Source: Pinibacter aurantiacus (lineage in GTDB: Bacteria; Bacteroidota; Bacteroidia; Chitinophagales; Chitinophagaceae). Taken from it: DNA of 64,000 nt. The notes under the pieces are model-generated. The model searched no databases, was not told the DNA's origin, and worked only from the letters and a program-made list of their open reading frames with translations. Each line of letters begins with the position of its first letter. Positions within the stretch are counted from its first letter, which is position 1. The position numbers and the translations under genes are program-made. The stretch is taken from NCBI RefSeq assembly GCF_019130065.1, contig NZ_JAHSPG010000015.1, forward strand, positions 124,001 through 188,000. Reading direction: 5' to 3'. Positions 18,621-28,000 of the stretch are shown here, piece by piece.

Positions 18621-19734
18621 TTCTCCCGGCAATATCCTTCGCTATCTTCATTGCATCCTGCGCTATTTCCCGTATCTGTCCTGTGGGGCTTATCCAGTAA
18701 CCGCAGAAATACAATCCATCTTTTCCGAAATACTTTTGATGATCTACGCTCACCAGCAAGTCACCAAAACGCTCTTTTTCTACGTGAACGATTTTTTCGT
18801 TTATAGTGCGAAATCCAATAGCAGCAATGATCGCGTCAAACTTATCTACCCTTCCGTTTTTGAAATACACTATGTTGTCAGCAATGTGGTCAACCCCTCC
18901 CATCACCTGTATATTGCCTTGCCGGATGTGCTTGATCGTTCCTACATCAAGTACAGGCGCTTTATGATCTCTTTGTATTTGCGTCAAAGGTCCATATGGC
19001 ATTTGCTGTAATCCAAGTTTGCCAATATCGCCTATCAACAACTTCATCAGTGGCTTGCTGATCAGGTCCGCAACAGGAGGTGGCAAAGGATTCAGTAAAA
19101 TACTTAGCTCGAGCACAGGAATGCCGAGCACGTCCCGCGGCACTATGTTAACGCGTGAACGAACGGACATCACGGGCTTCGCTCCCTGCTCAAACAAGTC
19201 TATAGCTATTTCGCAGGCAGAATTGCCGAAACCAACCACCAACACCTTTTGTCCGCTAAAGTCTGCTCCTGTTTTGTATTCACTGCTGTGCACGATCTTT
19301 CCGGGAAATGTTTCCATCCCTTTAAAGAAAACAGTTCTGGGTTCGGCAAAAGCACCGGTTGCCATCACCACGTATTTTGATTCTATGACCTGTTTATCTG
19401 TCTGTGTGATCCATACGCCGTCAATTCTCTTTACGGAAAATGCTTCCGTGTTGAAGAGCGGCTCGATATTAAAAGCAGATTTGTATTCGTTTAAATATTC
19501 TATAACCTGTTGTCTCGCGGGATAGCGAGGAATATGATGATCAAATTTTTTGTATGGAAGATGCGAAAATTTTTTACTGGTGTGTAAATGTAAACGATCG
19601 TAGTGCCTGTGCCATGGAGCAGCAATGCAATCGCTTTTTTCAATAATAGCATATTCAATTCCCTGCTTTTGTAAAGAAGCAGCAACGGCCAAACCGGCAA
19701 TGCTTGCGCCAATTACAAGCGTATTGATGACCAT
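18613..19734 (-). CDS. Flavin-containing monooxygenase-like NAD(P)-binding protein
   Basis: A 373-residue single-component flavoprotein of the FMO/Trk-like oxidoreductase family. The FAD Rossmann motif at residues about 7-18 reads LVIGASIAGLAVA: the second Gly of GxGxxG is Ser. The NADP motif VVGFGNSACEIA (about 165-176) is intact, and FPGKIVHSSEY matches the FMO/BVMO fingerprint FxGxxxHxxxY. ATG at 19734 chosen; an upstream TTG would add only three residues. The last codon runs straight into a TGA supplied by the octad repeat. Substrate unknown; similar proteins oxidise N- or S-containing compounds or ketones. Confidence 0.85.
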   Translation of the reverse strand: MVINTLVIGASIAGLAVAASLQKQGIEYAIIEKSDCIAAPWHRHYDRLHLHTSKKFSHLPYKKFDHHIPRYPARQQVIEYLNEYKSAFNIEPLFNTEAFSVKRIDGVWITQTDKQVIESKYVVMATGAFAEPRTVFFKGMETFPGKIVHSSEYKTGADFSGQKVLVVGFGNSACEIAIDLFEQGAKPVMSVRSRVNIVPRDVLGIPVLELSILLNPLPPPVADLISKPLMKLLIGDIGKLGLQQMPYGPLTQIQRDHKAPVLDVGTIKHIRQGNIQVMGGVDHIADNIVYFKNGRVDKFDAIIAAIGFRTINEKIVHVEKERFGDLLVSVDHQKYFGKDGLYFCGYWISPTGQIREIAQDAMKIAKDIAGRIN

Positions 19735-19741
19735 AGGAAAC

Positions 19742-19769
19742 AATTAATAATGAATAAAGAATAATTACG
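19742..19769. repeat. Single heptad arm (AATTAAT-type)
   Basis: Four 7-bp units (AATTAAT, AATGAAT, AAAGAAT, AATTACG) immediately upstream of the monooxygenase start; no clear inverted partner. The rest of the gap to 20007 holds only a weak inverted pair (19894-19903 with 19940-19948). Confidence 0.5.
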
Positions 19770-20007
19770 AGGGAAGCATTCGTTATCGACGAGAGTCTGT
19801 GGTTTTTCGGGGCTTTATTGGCGTTGCTTTTCTTTCAATTATAACAAGATACAAAAGTTAGACAGATTTTATGCACACAAGTCTCCGAGCCTGGGATCAC
19901 GCTTTCATTTTCCATATTTTTTGTGTAAATTCATGATACAGCGTGACCGGCATCATTGAGAACCCGACTAGTTTATCCGCTATTTACACTTCTTAAAACT
20001 AACGATC

Positions 20008-20340
20008 ATGCATACGAAAAAACTGCCAGACAATTTCGAGTACATTCCTGAAATGTCCAACGACGACTTCTACCCACCTTTCCTGGTTGACAAATTAAAA
20101 AACGTCATCAAAGAAACAGTCGACCAACTTGAAAAAGGCAATCTCTCTAACAGAAATATCCAGGAATTGTTTGACAAGATGATCCTGAAAACAAATGACT
20201 TACAAGATGAGTTTTTGGAGCATGACAGCGAATTCGACACGACTGCCCTTGAATCTATAGAAATGACTGTTGATAGAATATTGAAACATTTTGAAATTAC
20301 GCTGAACGTAGAGGAAGCAATCAGAGAGAGGGACTGGTGA
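20008..20340 (+). CDS. DUF5713-like small acidic protein
   Basis: A 110-residue soluble, acidic, all-helical protein. The N-terminal YIPEMSNDDFYPPFLVDKLKNVI and the following helices resemble the DUF5713 family, cytosolic proteins of unknown function; this assignment is from memory of the pattern. No signal peptide or membrane segment. It is monocistronic and its TGA stop directly abuts a TTGAGAG heptad array. The next gene is convergent. Confidence 0.75.
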   Translation: MHTKKLPDNFEYIPEMSNDDFYPPFLVDKLKNVIKETVDQLEKGNLSNRNIQELFDKMILKTNDLQDEFLEHDSEFDTTALESIEMTVDRILKHFEITLNVEEAIRERDW

Positions 20341-20660
20341 AAAAATTGAGAGTTGAGAATTGAGAGTTGAGAGTTATTTGAAGAATAAGACTTAAACATT
20401 TTTTGATATCAGCAATAAGCCTTGTTTAAACTTTGCTTGCGACGCTCCGTTCAACAGAAGTAATTCTTATTATCGAGGTAATGTCGCCATAAAACTTATC
20501 AATAGATATCATCAGTTGAAGAGTGCGACGCAAGAAAAGCCCAATCGAAGCCGTACCGATGCCCCCAAAATAAAAAAGTCTGCATAATGCAGACTCTCAA
20601 TTATCTATTCATTGTTTATCACAAAAACAACTCTCAACTCTCCCTTCTCCACTCTCAACT
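20341..20660. repeat. TTGAGAG heptad arms flanking a second palindrome, between convergent genes
   Basis: This 314-bp gap has no gene. It holds, from outside inward: heptad arms at 20344-20373 (TTGAGAG/TTGAGAA) and 20629-20660 (CTCTCAA series); an inverted pair at 20436-20455 and 20515-20534 built on CTTGCGNCGC and TTCAAC; and a minus-strand terminator hairpin at 20577-20595. The metallophosphoesterase gene takes its TGA stop (20655-20657) from the right heptad arm. Confidence 0.8.
20577..20595 (-). terminator. Intrinsic terminator of the metallophosphoesterase gene
   Basis: Arms AGTCTGCA (20577-20584) and TGCAGACT (20588-20595), 3-nt loop. On the minus strand the hairpin is followed by a run of six T, a good Rho-independent terminator about 60 bases after the stop codon. 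Confidence 0.8.
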
Positions 20661-21587
20661 AAAACTGTACGGTACATACTCATTGCTAAAAGTTCCATCA
20701 TCGTAAAGGTTCACCATTGCATATCCGTTCACAGTTTGGTAACGTTTTCCTTTCCACCAGTTGCCGCTTACAGCACCGTTGCTGATGTATGTTACACCAT
20801 TGTAAATAATTTGCTCGTACAAATGAATGTGCCCGCTGAGGCAAAGTTTTACGTTGGGGAATTTATCAAACAGCTCCACAATTCTTGCTGCATCTATATG
20901 CATAGAACCAAGCCCCAAAACATAACCCTGATCTCCTTTCACTTTATTATCAACCACCACTGTTGCAGCAGACACAAGTGGTACATGCGAAGCAACAATA
21001 ACAGGTGTTGTTGAAGGCACGGCAGCCAAATCTTTTTGCAACCAATCAAATTGTTCATCATCCAATACGCACTCATACCATGTGCCATCGTTCTTTGGCT
21101 GAATGCTATCCAATATAATAAAGTGCCAACCTGCTTTATCGAAGCTCCTGTATGGCTTCGCCAAACTCATTTTGTCCAGCGCATATTTCTTACCATATAA
21201 AGGATCTTCTTTTTGCCCGAAGCCCCAGCAATCATGATTGCCAATGCAATATTCGATTGGCAAACTGTTTTCCTGTTTCAATATATAGTTCCACAAGGTC
21301 CATTGCGTTTCGACTCTGTCCTTTGGTTGCTTCAATGCATCGAAGATGCAGTCACCTGTATTCAGGATAAAAGATGGCTTTTGCTTTTGCAATTGAATGC
21401 TATGCAAGCAACTTGCAAAACCCTTTGGTGCATTCATTTCCGGTTCTATGTGAACATCGGTAAGGTGTGCAAAGCGAAGTACTTGTTTCTTACCACCTTT
21501 ATTGTCATTTGCAAAAGAAGTAAGTCCGGAAAAAGCAGGAAGCAATGAAAACAATCCCGCGCTTTTGAGTAGTGATCTGCGATTCAT
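20655..21587 (-). CDS. Tat-exported calcineurin-like metallophosphoesterase
   Basis: A 310-residue binuclear-metal phosphoesterase. A Tat-like signal (MNRRSLLKSAGLFSLLPAFSG) precedes the five metallophosphatase blocks: HLTDVHIEPE (about 40), LNTGDCIFD (about 75), GNHDCW (about 116), IVASHVPL (about 200) and SGHIHLYE (about 252). The substrate is unknown; in this family it is usually a phosphomonoester or diester. Location two genes from a secreted phospholipase C and a SusCD system with PhoB-like sites suggests phosphate scavenging, but this gene's own upstream region lacks the 11-bp-spaced repeats. Confidence 0.92.
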   Translation of the reverse strand: MNRRSLLKSAGLFSLLPAFSGLTSFANDNKGGKKQVLRFAHLTDVHIEPEMNAPKGFASCLHSIQLQKQKPSFILNTGDCIFDALKQPKDRVETQWTLWNYILKQENSLPIEYCIGNHDCWGFGQKEDPLYGKKYALDKMSLAKPYRSFDKAGWHFIILDSIQPKNDGTWYECVLDDEQFDWLQKDLAAVPSTTPVIVASHVPLVSAATVVVDNKVKGDQGYVLGLGSMHIDAARIVELFDKFPNVKLCLSGHIHLYEQIIYNGVTYISNGAVSGNWWKGKRYQTVNGYAMVNLYDDGTFSNEYVPYSFS

Positions 21588-21734
21588 TGTATGTTGATGT
21601 AATGGTTAAAGCGCAAACTTATTAAGGTGTGAACCATGATTTGCGATACCGCTATTATCAAAAAATTATCTTTTTTACTTGCTATATTTATACAACAATT
21701 CAATCAACAATATTCAACCTAAAGGAACACTCTT

Positions 21735-21953
21735 ATGTCATTTCAAGCGTACATCGATAACATCAAAGCCAAGACAGGCAAGTCTCCTGAAGACTTCAAA
21801 AAATTAGCGGAGAAAAAAGGATTCTTAAAAAAAGGAGAATTGCTTGCTACGGTTAAAGCGGGGCAAATTGTAGAATGGCTAAAAGAAGATTTTGAATTGG
21901 GTCATGGTCATGCAATGGCGATCTATGCAACATTTAAAGGAAAAACGGAATAA
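21735..21953 (+). CDS. DUF4287-domain protein
   Basis: A 72-residue cytosolic protein matching the DUF4287 pattern: MSFQAYIDNIKAKTGKSPEDF at the start and GHGHAMAIYATFKG at the end. Function unknown; the domain often occurs alone or fused to DUF5655 and resembles small helical DNA- or protein-binding modules. It is monocistronic, ends 3 bases before a tandem repeat element, and is convergent with the phospholipase gene. Confidence 0.88.
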   Translation: MSFQAYIDNIKAKTGKSPEDFKKLAEKKGFLKKGELLATVKAGQIVEWLKEDFELGHGHAMAIYATFKGKTE

Positions 21954-21956
21954 CTC

Positions 21957-22073
21957 GTAGAGACACATGAAAAGGCGTCTCATGAATTTGTTACGTGCCC
22001 GAGAGAGACACATGAAAATGCGTCTCCCGAATTTGCTACGTGCCCGGGAGACGCATTTTCATGCGTCTCTACA
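21957..22073. repeat. 45-bp tandem repeat plus inverted arm between convergent genes
   Basis: Two imperfect direct copies (21959-22003 and 22004-22048, period 45 bp, each beginning AGAGACACATGAAAA) followed by an inverted arm (about 22047-22073, GAGACGCATTTTCATGCGTC) complementary to the start of a copy. The last part is itself a good hairpin. It separates the DUF4287 gene from the convergent phospholipase gene. Confidence 0.85.
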
Positions 22074-22085
22074 TTGATGATTTAT

Positions 22086-24608
22086 TTACACCGTTCTTCC
22101 CATAACGGGATCTGTGAAACTTTCTTTTCCTGTTTCCACTCTTCCTGCAAAACGTTGCGCAAAACTTGCAAAACCATTTACCGAAACAGTAAAATCATGC
22201 CAGCCGAATGTCTTTTGCAGGTCCAAAACGATTTGTGTTCTACCCGGTGCAGCTTGTTTTTTTAATTGTTTTTGGTGATAACCGTTGTCCTGCAACACAA
22301 CATCGTAAGTGTTAGCTGTGTGTTTGTTATTGATTGTCAGTTCAAGATTTCCCGTAGGCTTTCCTGTTAAGCGATTCAATTCATAACCCAACCAAATCTC
22401 CACCAATGGATCATTTGCATCACCAACAAACTCGCGATAGTAGCCGTTTGGTGCGCTTACCCGCAAATTATATTGACTGGCATCAAAAGATGCAAGCGGC
22501 CATTCGTATTCCAGTGTATCACCTGCTTTTGCAGCGAAAGACCAGTTCCTGTTCTCAGTGCCATTTTCATACACCACGGGTGTGTACACGGTAAATGGAG
22601 CACCCAAAGCATCTTTGCCAAACACCTTATTGGCAGCCTGTAACTTCATGCCAAATGTTTTACCATCTTTACTTATGCTGCCATGCACATACAATTCATA
22701 TGGTAACGCACATGATTTACGAATGCCTTTCTCCTGCTCCGGTAGAATATTATGGCTGGCTCTATCTTTTGTTGTAGCTGCAATTTCCTCTGCAGTCAAT
22801 TTTCTGAATCCATTTGGCATCTCCTTGAATTTTGCATTGTAGATGGTTTCTACAAATGCATCCCGTTGAAGAAACGGCAGCTTATCCTGAGCCGGATCAA
22901 ACGGGGAGAAGACTGATGTAAGATTTCCGGAGATGGTTCGGCGCCACTCGCTGATGTTCTCCAGGTGAATATTCTTGTTGTACTTTCTATTGATGAATGT
23001 TTCAAGGAATTGTAATGTAGAAGTATGTTCAAAAACCTGCGAACATACTTTTCCACCACGGCTCCATGGTGAGGCAATAATCATCGGCACACGAAAACCA
23101 AGACCAATCGGCGCTTCACGGGCTTCCTTTTGTTTTACACCTTGAGCCAATTCATTTTCCAATCTCACAAATTCCACTTCTGTATCAATACCTGCAGAGC
23201 ATTTTCCGGTTCCTGGTTTGTTGTTATCAGGAATAGAAAACGGAGGAATGTGATCGTAGTAGCCGTCGTTTTCGTCGTATGTAAGAATGAAAATTGTTTT
23301 CTTCCATACTTCAGGATTTTGTGTGAGAATATCTATTACTTCAGACACGTACCATGCCCCATACCAGGGCGCACTCGGGTGATCGGAAAAATTCTTTGGT
23401 CCCGCCAGCCATGAAACAGTTGGCAATTTGCCTTCCTGTACATCTTTGCGGAACTGGTATAAAATATCTCCAGCAGGAACGGTGGTTTTGCGCTGCACCC
23501 CATTATCATCATATTCGATTTCAGCAATGCTGCGATAGTTGGGATCAGCTGCATTTACCACAAACGCATTTTGATGCAATTGTTTTTGCATCGCAGAAAG
23601 CTCATTGAAATTTTTCTCATTGAAAGTTTTCAATTCTTCCTTAGCGGCTTGCAACACTTCCTGTTTTTTGGCTATCGTTTTCTCTGCCTTCTCTCCTGGC
23701 TTTTCGCCACCAATCGCCGCATTCTGCAGACTTTGAATTTCTGCTGAAAGCGTATCTACCTGAGTTTGTAAACGTTGCCTGTATCTTTCTATAAACTTTA
23801 CATTGTAAGCTTCAAAAAATTCAAGATTGTTACAACCAAAGTTTCCGAGCCATGCTCCTTCATCTTCTTTAAAACCACCGGCGGCGCTTAATTCATTCTG
23901 GTAAAATTTCCACTTAACATTATTATTGGTAAGCAGCTCAGGAAATGTTTTCCATTTCTTGGCACCAAATGTATAATTGGGATTGCGAATGTTGGCTTTG
24001 GGTCTGCCGTCCTCAATATCATTGATCATTCCGCTCCAAAAGAACGCACGGTTTGGCGTGGTGCTTGACATTACCGAACAGAAGTTCTGATCGCATATGG
24101 TAAACGCATCTGCCAGCGCATAGTTGAAAGGAAGATCTTCTCTTGTATAGTGCCCAAGCGTTAAAGGCATATCTGCATAGCTATTATTGCCAGATCTTTT
24201 TGCCTTCAACCATCCGTCATGTTTACCGCCGTTATAAGCATCTACCTGGCTGGAGCGAACATGTGGCAGCGAGCCCATCCATGTAATTTTAGATTGTTTG
24301 ATATCCAGTCTGAATGGTGCATAGATATCGCCATGTTTATCTGTTTGCAACCAAACAGGATTTCCGTTTGGCAGCGTAATGGCTCTTGGATCATTGAAGC
24401 CACGCACCCCCTGCAAACTGCCAAAGCAGTGATCAAAGGACCTGTTCTCCTGCATCAGAATCACCACATGCTCCGCGTCGAGATAAGTACTGCCCGGAGC
24501 AGGATCAATGTTAAGCGCTTTCTGTATAGATGCAGGAACCATTTGAGAAAGGCCGGTTGCACCGGAAAGCAGCATCGTTTTTTTTAGAAATTCCCGTCTG
24601 TTGTCCAT
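22086..24608 (-). CDS. Tat-exported phosphocholine-specific phospholipase C
   Basis: An 840-residue non-haemolytic-type phospholipase C of the PF04185 phosphoesterase (alkaline phosphatase-like) superfamily. Tat signal: twin arginine in MDNRREFLKK. Catalytic and metal motifs: VVILMQENRSFDHCFG (about 48-63), SSTTPNRAFFWSG (about 183), and DENDGYYDHIPPF (about 415). Two C-terminal beta-domains (DUF756-type) follow, about 610-720 and 730-820. A lysine/glutamate-rich insert with coiled-coil character lies near 285-330. It would cleave phospholipids to phosphorylated head groups in the periplasm or outside. Divergent from the SusC gene, with PhoB-box-like repeats on both strands between them. Confidence 0.95.
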   Translation of the reverse strand: MDNRREFLKKTMLLSGATGLSQMVPASIQKALNIDPAPGSTYLDAEHVVILMQENRSFDHCFGSLQGVRGFNDPRAITLPNGNPVWLQTDKHGDIYAPFRLDIKQSKITWMGSLPHVRSSQVDAYNGGKHDGWLKAKRSGNNSYADMPLTLGHYTREDLPFNYALADAFTICDQNFCSVMSSTTPNRAFFWSGMINDIEDGRPKANIRNPNYTFGAKKWKTFPELLTNNNVKWKFYQNELSAAGGFKEDEGAWLGNFGCNNLEFFEAYNVKFIERYRQRLQTQVDTLSAEIQSLQNAAIGGEKPGEKAEKTIAKKQEVLQAAKEELKTFNEKNFNELSAMQKQLHQNAFVVNAADPNYRSIAEIEYDDNGVQRKTTVPAGDILYQFRKDVQEGKLPTVSWLAGPKNFSDHPSAPWYGAWYVSEVIDILTQNPEVWKKTIFILTYDENDGYYDHIPPFSIPDNNKPGTGKCSAGIDTEVEFVRLENELAQGVKQKEAREAPIGLGFRVPMIIASPWSRGGKVCSQVFEHTSTLQFLETFINRKYNKNIHLENISEWRRTISGNLTSVFSPFDPAQDKLPFLQRDAFVETIYNAKFKEMPNGFRKLTAEEIAATTKDRASHNILPEQEKGIRKSCALPYELYVHGSISKDGKTFGMKLQAANKVFGKDALGAPFTVYTPVVYENGTENRNWSFAAKAGDTLEYEWPLASFDASQYNLRVSAPNGYYREFVGDANDPLVEIWLGYELNRLTGKPTGNLELTINNKHTANTYDVVLQDNGYHQKQLKKQAAPGRTQIVLDLQKTFGWHDFTVSVNGFASFAQRFAGRVETGKESFTDPVMGRTV

Positions 24609-24613
24609 GAGGA

Positions 24614-24731
24614 GTTTTAAGTTATGACTTTTGGGTTATGAGTTTTGGATTACAGGTTTTGAGATAGGTAGCACACTAAATATGGTAATGCAATATTTTG
24701 CACCCTCTCATAACTCACAACTCATAACTTT
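24614..24731. repeat. GTTATGA-type heptad palindrome upstream of phospholipase C
   Basis: Left arm 24614-24663: alternating 7-bp units GTTATGA, CTTTTGG, GTTATGA, GTTTTGG, ATTACAG, GTTTTGA. Right arm 24706-24731: ACTCATA/ACTCACA units, inverted. It lies within the leader of the phospholipase gene. Confidence 0.75.
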
Positions 24732-24755
24732 TTCGTGCGCGAAAATCTGTCGCGA

Positions 24756-24773
24756 ATATTACGTGAATGTTAC
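24756..24773 (-). promoter_or_regulatory. PhoB-box-like direct repeat, phospholipase C side
   Basis: On the minus strand TAACAT and TAATAT start exactly 11 bp apart (7-bp repeat plus 4-bp spacer), about 150 bp upstream of the phospholipase ATG. The spacing is that of Pho boxes; identity of the regulator is inferred. Confidence 0.45.
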
Positions 24774-24850
24774 CAATTCAGAATTTCTACAGAATTGAAC
24801 AATTGTACCCGACAAAACATATAATGTAATTATTCGGTTGTGCGTAACCG

Positions 24851-24895
24851 ATAACATCATTTTAACATAACGTCTGGATAACATAAACTTAACAT
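24851..24895 (+). promoter_or_regulatory. Two PhoB-box-like tandem direct repeats upstream of SusC
   Basis: Four near-identical 7-mers: ATAACAT (24851-24857), TTAACAT (24862-24868), ATAACAT (24878-24884) and TTAACAT (24889-24895). They form two pairs, each with a 4-bp spacer and 11-bp period, the geometry of PhoB/OmpR-family half sites. They lie about 115-160 bp upstream of the SusC start. The remainder of the 24609-25009 gap holds the heptad palindrome and a minus-strand copy of the same motif, and no gene. Confidence 0.6.
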
Positions 24896-25009
24896 CGGGG
24901 GTCTACTATTGCGGCCTGAAAATTTTCACAATCAAACTTTTGACAAAAGAAATGCAGTGCGAGGCGTTGATCAGCTCTCATGCTTCATTTCTTACCAAAT
25001 CAAACTCAA

Positions 25010-28000
25010 ATGAATCTTTCTACCGCAATTTGCCTTGGGCCCGAAACGCCCGGCAGTGCTTGCTTATCCGCCATCAATTCGCCGGCAGGTGTAAGCAGCA
25101 GAAAACAAAAACTAACTTCTCTTTTGAGCATTATTGCACTGGTATTGTTTTGCGGCGCTTCTTTTGCGCAGCAAAAACTGGTATCAGGTTCAGTAAAAAA
25201 TGCAGCTGACAGCAAGCCTGTTGCAGGAGCTTCAGTAATGATCAAGAAATCGAAGAAAGGCACAAACACAGATCTTGATGGGGTGTTTAAAATCAATTGT
25301 ACGGAAGACGATACATTGGTTATCTCCGCTGTTGGTTTTAAACCAAAAGACGTTAAAGTTGGAAAGCACACACAGCTTAGTGTTACACTGATAGGGTCTG
25401 CAGAAGATTTGCAGGAAGTACAGGTTGTAACGGCGCTGGGTATCAGACGTGCCAACAGATCTCTTGGTTATTCCACTACAACTGTGAAAGGTGAGCAATT
25501 AACAGAAGCAATGGCAGGTAACTGGACGGATGCATTGTCTGGTAAAGTAGCCGGTTTAAATCTTATCAGATCAAACAGCGGCCCTGCAGGTTCCAACAAA
25601 ATTATTCTTCGTGGTGAAAACAACCTGACCGGCGATAACGAAGCGTTGATCGTTGTGGATGGCGTGGTGATTAACCAGGGAAGTGGCAGAAGGACGTCTA
25701 ATGGTGGCGAAACTGTTTATGGTACAGGTAGTGATAACATGCCTGCAGATTACGGTAGCAATTTAAATGATATCAACCCGGAGGACATCGAGTCTGTAAC
25801 AGTGTTGAAAGGCCCTGGTGCCGCTGCATTGTATGGCCAAAGAGGTGCTAACGGTGCAATCGTTATTACAACAAAGTCTGGTGGCGGAAGCAAAAAAATG
25901 AGCGTAACTGTTCGCTCAAATGCGAGTGCTGAAAGAGTTAACCGCTGGCCGGATCTGCAATACGAATATGGCCAGGGCCTTGCCGGTGCTGACTATTATT
26001 CCTATGGTGCAGGCGTTGATGGTGCGAGCACAAGTGGTACGAGTTCTGCATACGGACCAAAATTCGATGGACAAAAATTCTATCAGTTCAACCCCGGTAC
26101 ACAGGCACAGGATTCAATAAGAACGCCGTGGGTTCCTTACAAAGATCAAAGCCGCGAATACTTTCAAACGGGTCAAACATACACGAACAGTATCAGCGTT
26201 GAAGGTGGTACTGAAAAAACAACTGCAAGATTTGGTCTTACAAATGTTTCCAACAAATGGATTCTTCCAAATACGGGCTATAAGAGAAACACCGTTTCTA
26301 TGTCTGTTAACTCAAAGTTGAGCGACAAACTGACCATCTCTTCAAAAGTTGATTATAACAATAAATGGAGCGACAACTTGCCTGGCGCGGGTTATGGCAA
26401 TCAATCAATCATGTACTGGTACATTTTCTGGCAGCCAAGTGCAGATCTTAACTGGTTGAAAAACTACTGGCAAAATGGTAAAGAAGATAAAGCAATCGAA
26501 TATCCATTCAGCTCTTTCCCTGAAAACCCTTACGCTGTAGCCTATGAGTTCATCAACAGAATGAACCGTAATGCTGTAACAGGTAACATCCAGGCTACTT
26601 ACAATTTCACTAAGGAATTGAGTCTTCAGGTAAGAACGTCTTTGGATATGTCTTACGAGCAACGCGCCCAGGAGCGCCCTTATGATGCCGGTGCGAAATT
26701 CCCTAAAGGAAGCTACCGCACTCAGAATATCTTCTCTATGGAATCTGGTGCTGACTTCTTCTTAAGATATACTAAGAAGATCAATCACGATTTCGACATC
26801 AATGCTTCTATCGGTGGAAGCATGTTGAGAAACAATTACAACAAAGACGAAGTTCGCGCAGATTCACTTACTTATCCTGGCATCTATTCAATGGCTAACG
26901 CTGCCGGTCCTTTGGTTACCGTACCGGTGAAAAGCAAATACAACATCAACAGCTTGTACGGTATGATCACGGCGAACTATAGAAATATGGTTTACCTCGA
27001 CCTTACAGGAAGACAAGACTGGAACTCTGTTTTGGCAACGCCAACACGTACTGAGAACGCAGGCTTCTTCTACCCTTCAGCTAACTTAAGTTTCATTTTA
27101 TCTGATGCCGTAAAACTTCCGCAAGCAATCAGCTTTGCAAAACTTAGATTCTCTGCATCTGGCGTAGGTAGCGGCGGTACAACTCCTTACATCACTTCAT
27201 TCAACTACACATCTGCAGGCAGCTTGTTTAATGGTGGTTTGGAAAACCCAACAACACTGGCTAATCCAAACCTGAAACCACTTAAAACAATCACTTACGA
27301 AGCAGGTGCAAATGTTGAGTTCTTCAAAAACCGCTTAGGATTTGATCTTGCTGTATACCAGGGTAGCACAAAAAACCAGATCCTCAGACGTATAGTTGAC
27401 CAGTCTTCAGGTTATCCGTATTCAATGATCAACATTGGCCAGGTTAACAATAAAGGTATCGAGCTTGCAGTTAATGCAACACCGATCATGAACCCTCATG
27501 GTTTCAAATGGACAACAGGTCTTGTTTTCTCTAAAAACGTAAACACGATCAAGCAATTGGCTGACAGTTCAGTTGTGTTGTTTAATGGCCCTACAGGCGG
27601 TGCGCAATTGGTGGCGCAAGTTGGTGGAAGCATCGGCGATTTGTATGGAAGAGGCTATGTACGCGCCCCGGACGGACAGGTGGTATATGATGGCACTACA
27701 GGTTTTGCATTGATCTCAGATAATGTAAAAAAATTAGGTAACACTAACCCTAAAGGAAAAATTGGTTTCACCAACGATTTCACTTACAAACAGTTCCACA
27801 TGCACTTGTTGTTTGATGCGCAATATGGTGCAGTTGCTTACTCTCTTACTCATTACAAAATGGCAGAGCAAGGTAAGATCACAAGCACCCTTCCCGGAAG
27901 GTACAGCGGTATTATTGGTAACGGTGTTGTTTTGGGCAAAGATGGTTCTTATACAAAAAACACAACGATCGCCACTGATATTGATAACTACTACCGCTCT

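Noticed and set aside
19019-19525. 168-codon plus-strand frame inside the monooxygenase gene
   Set aside because: It is antisense to a recognised enzyme gene, with no supporting motif.
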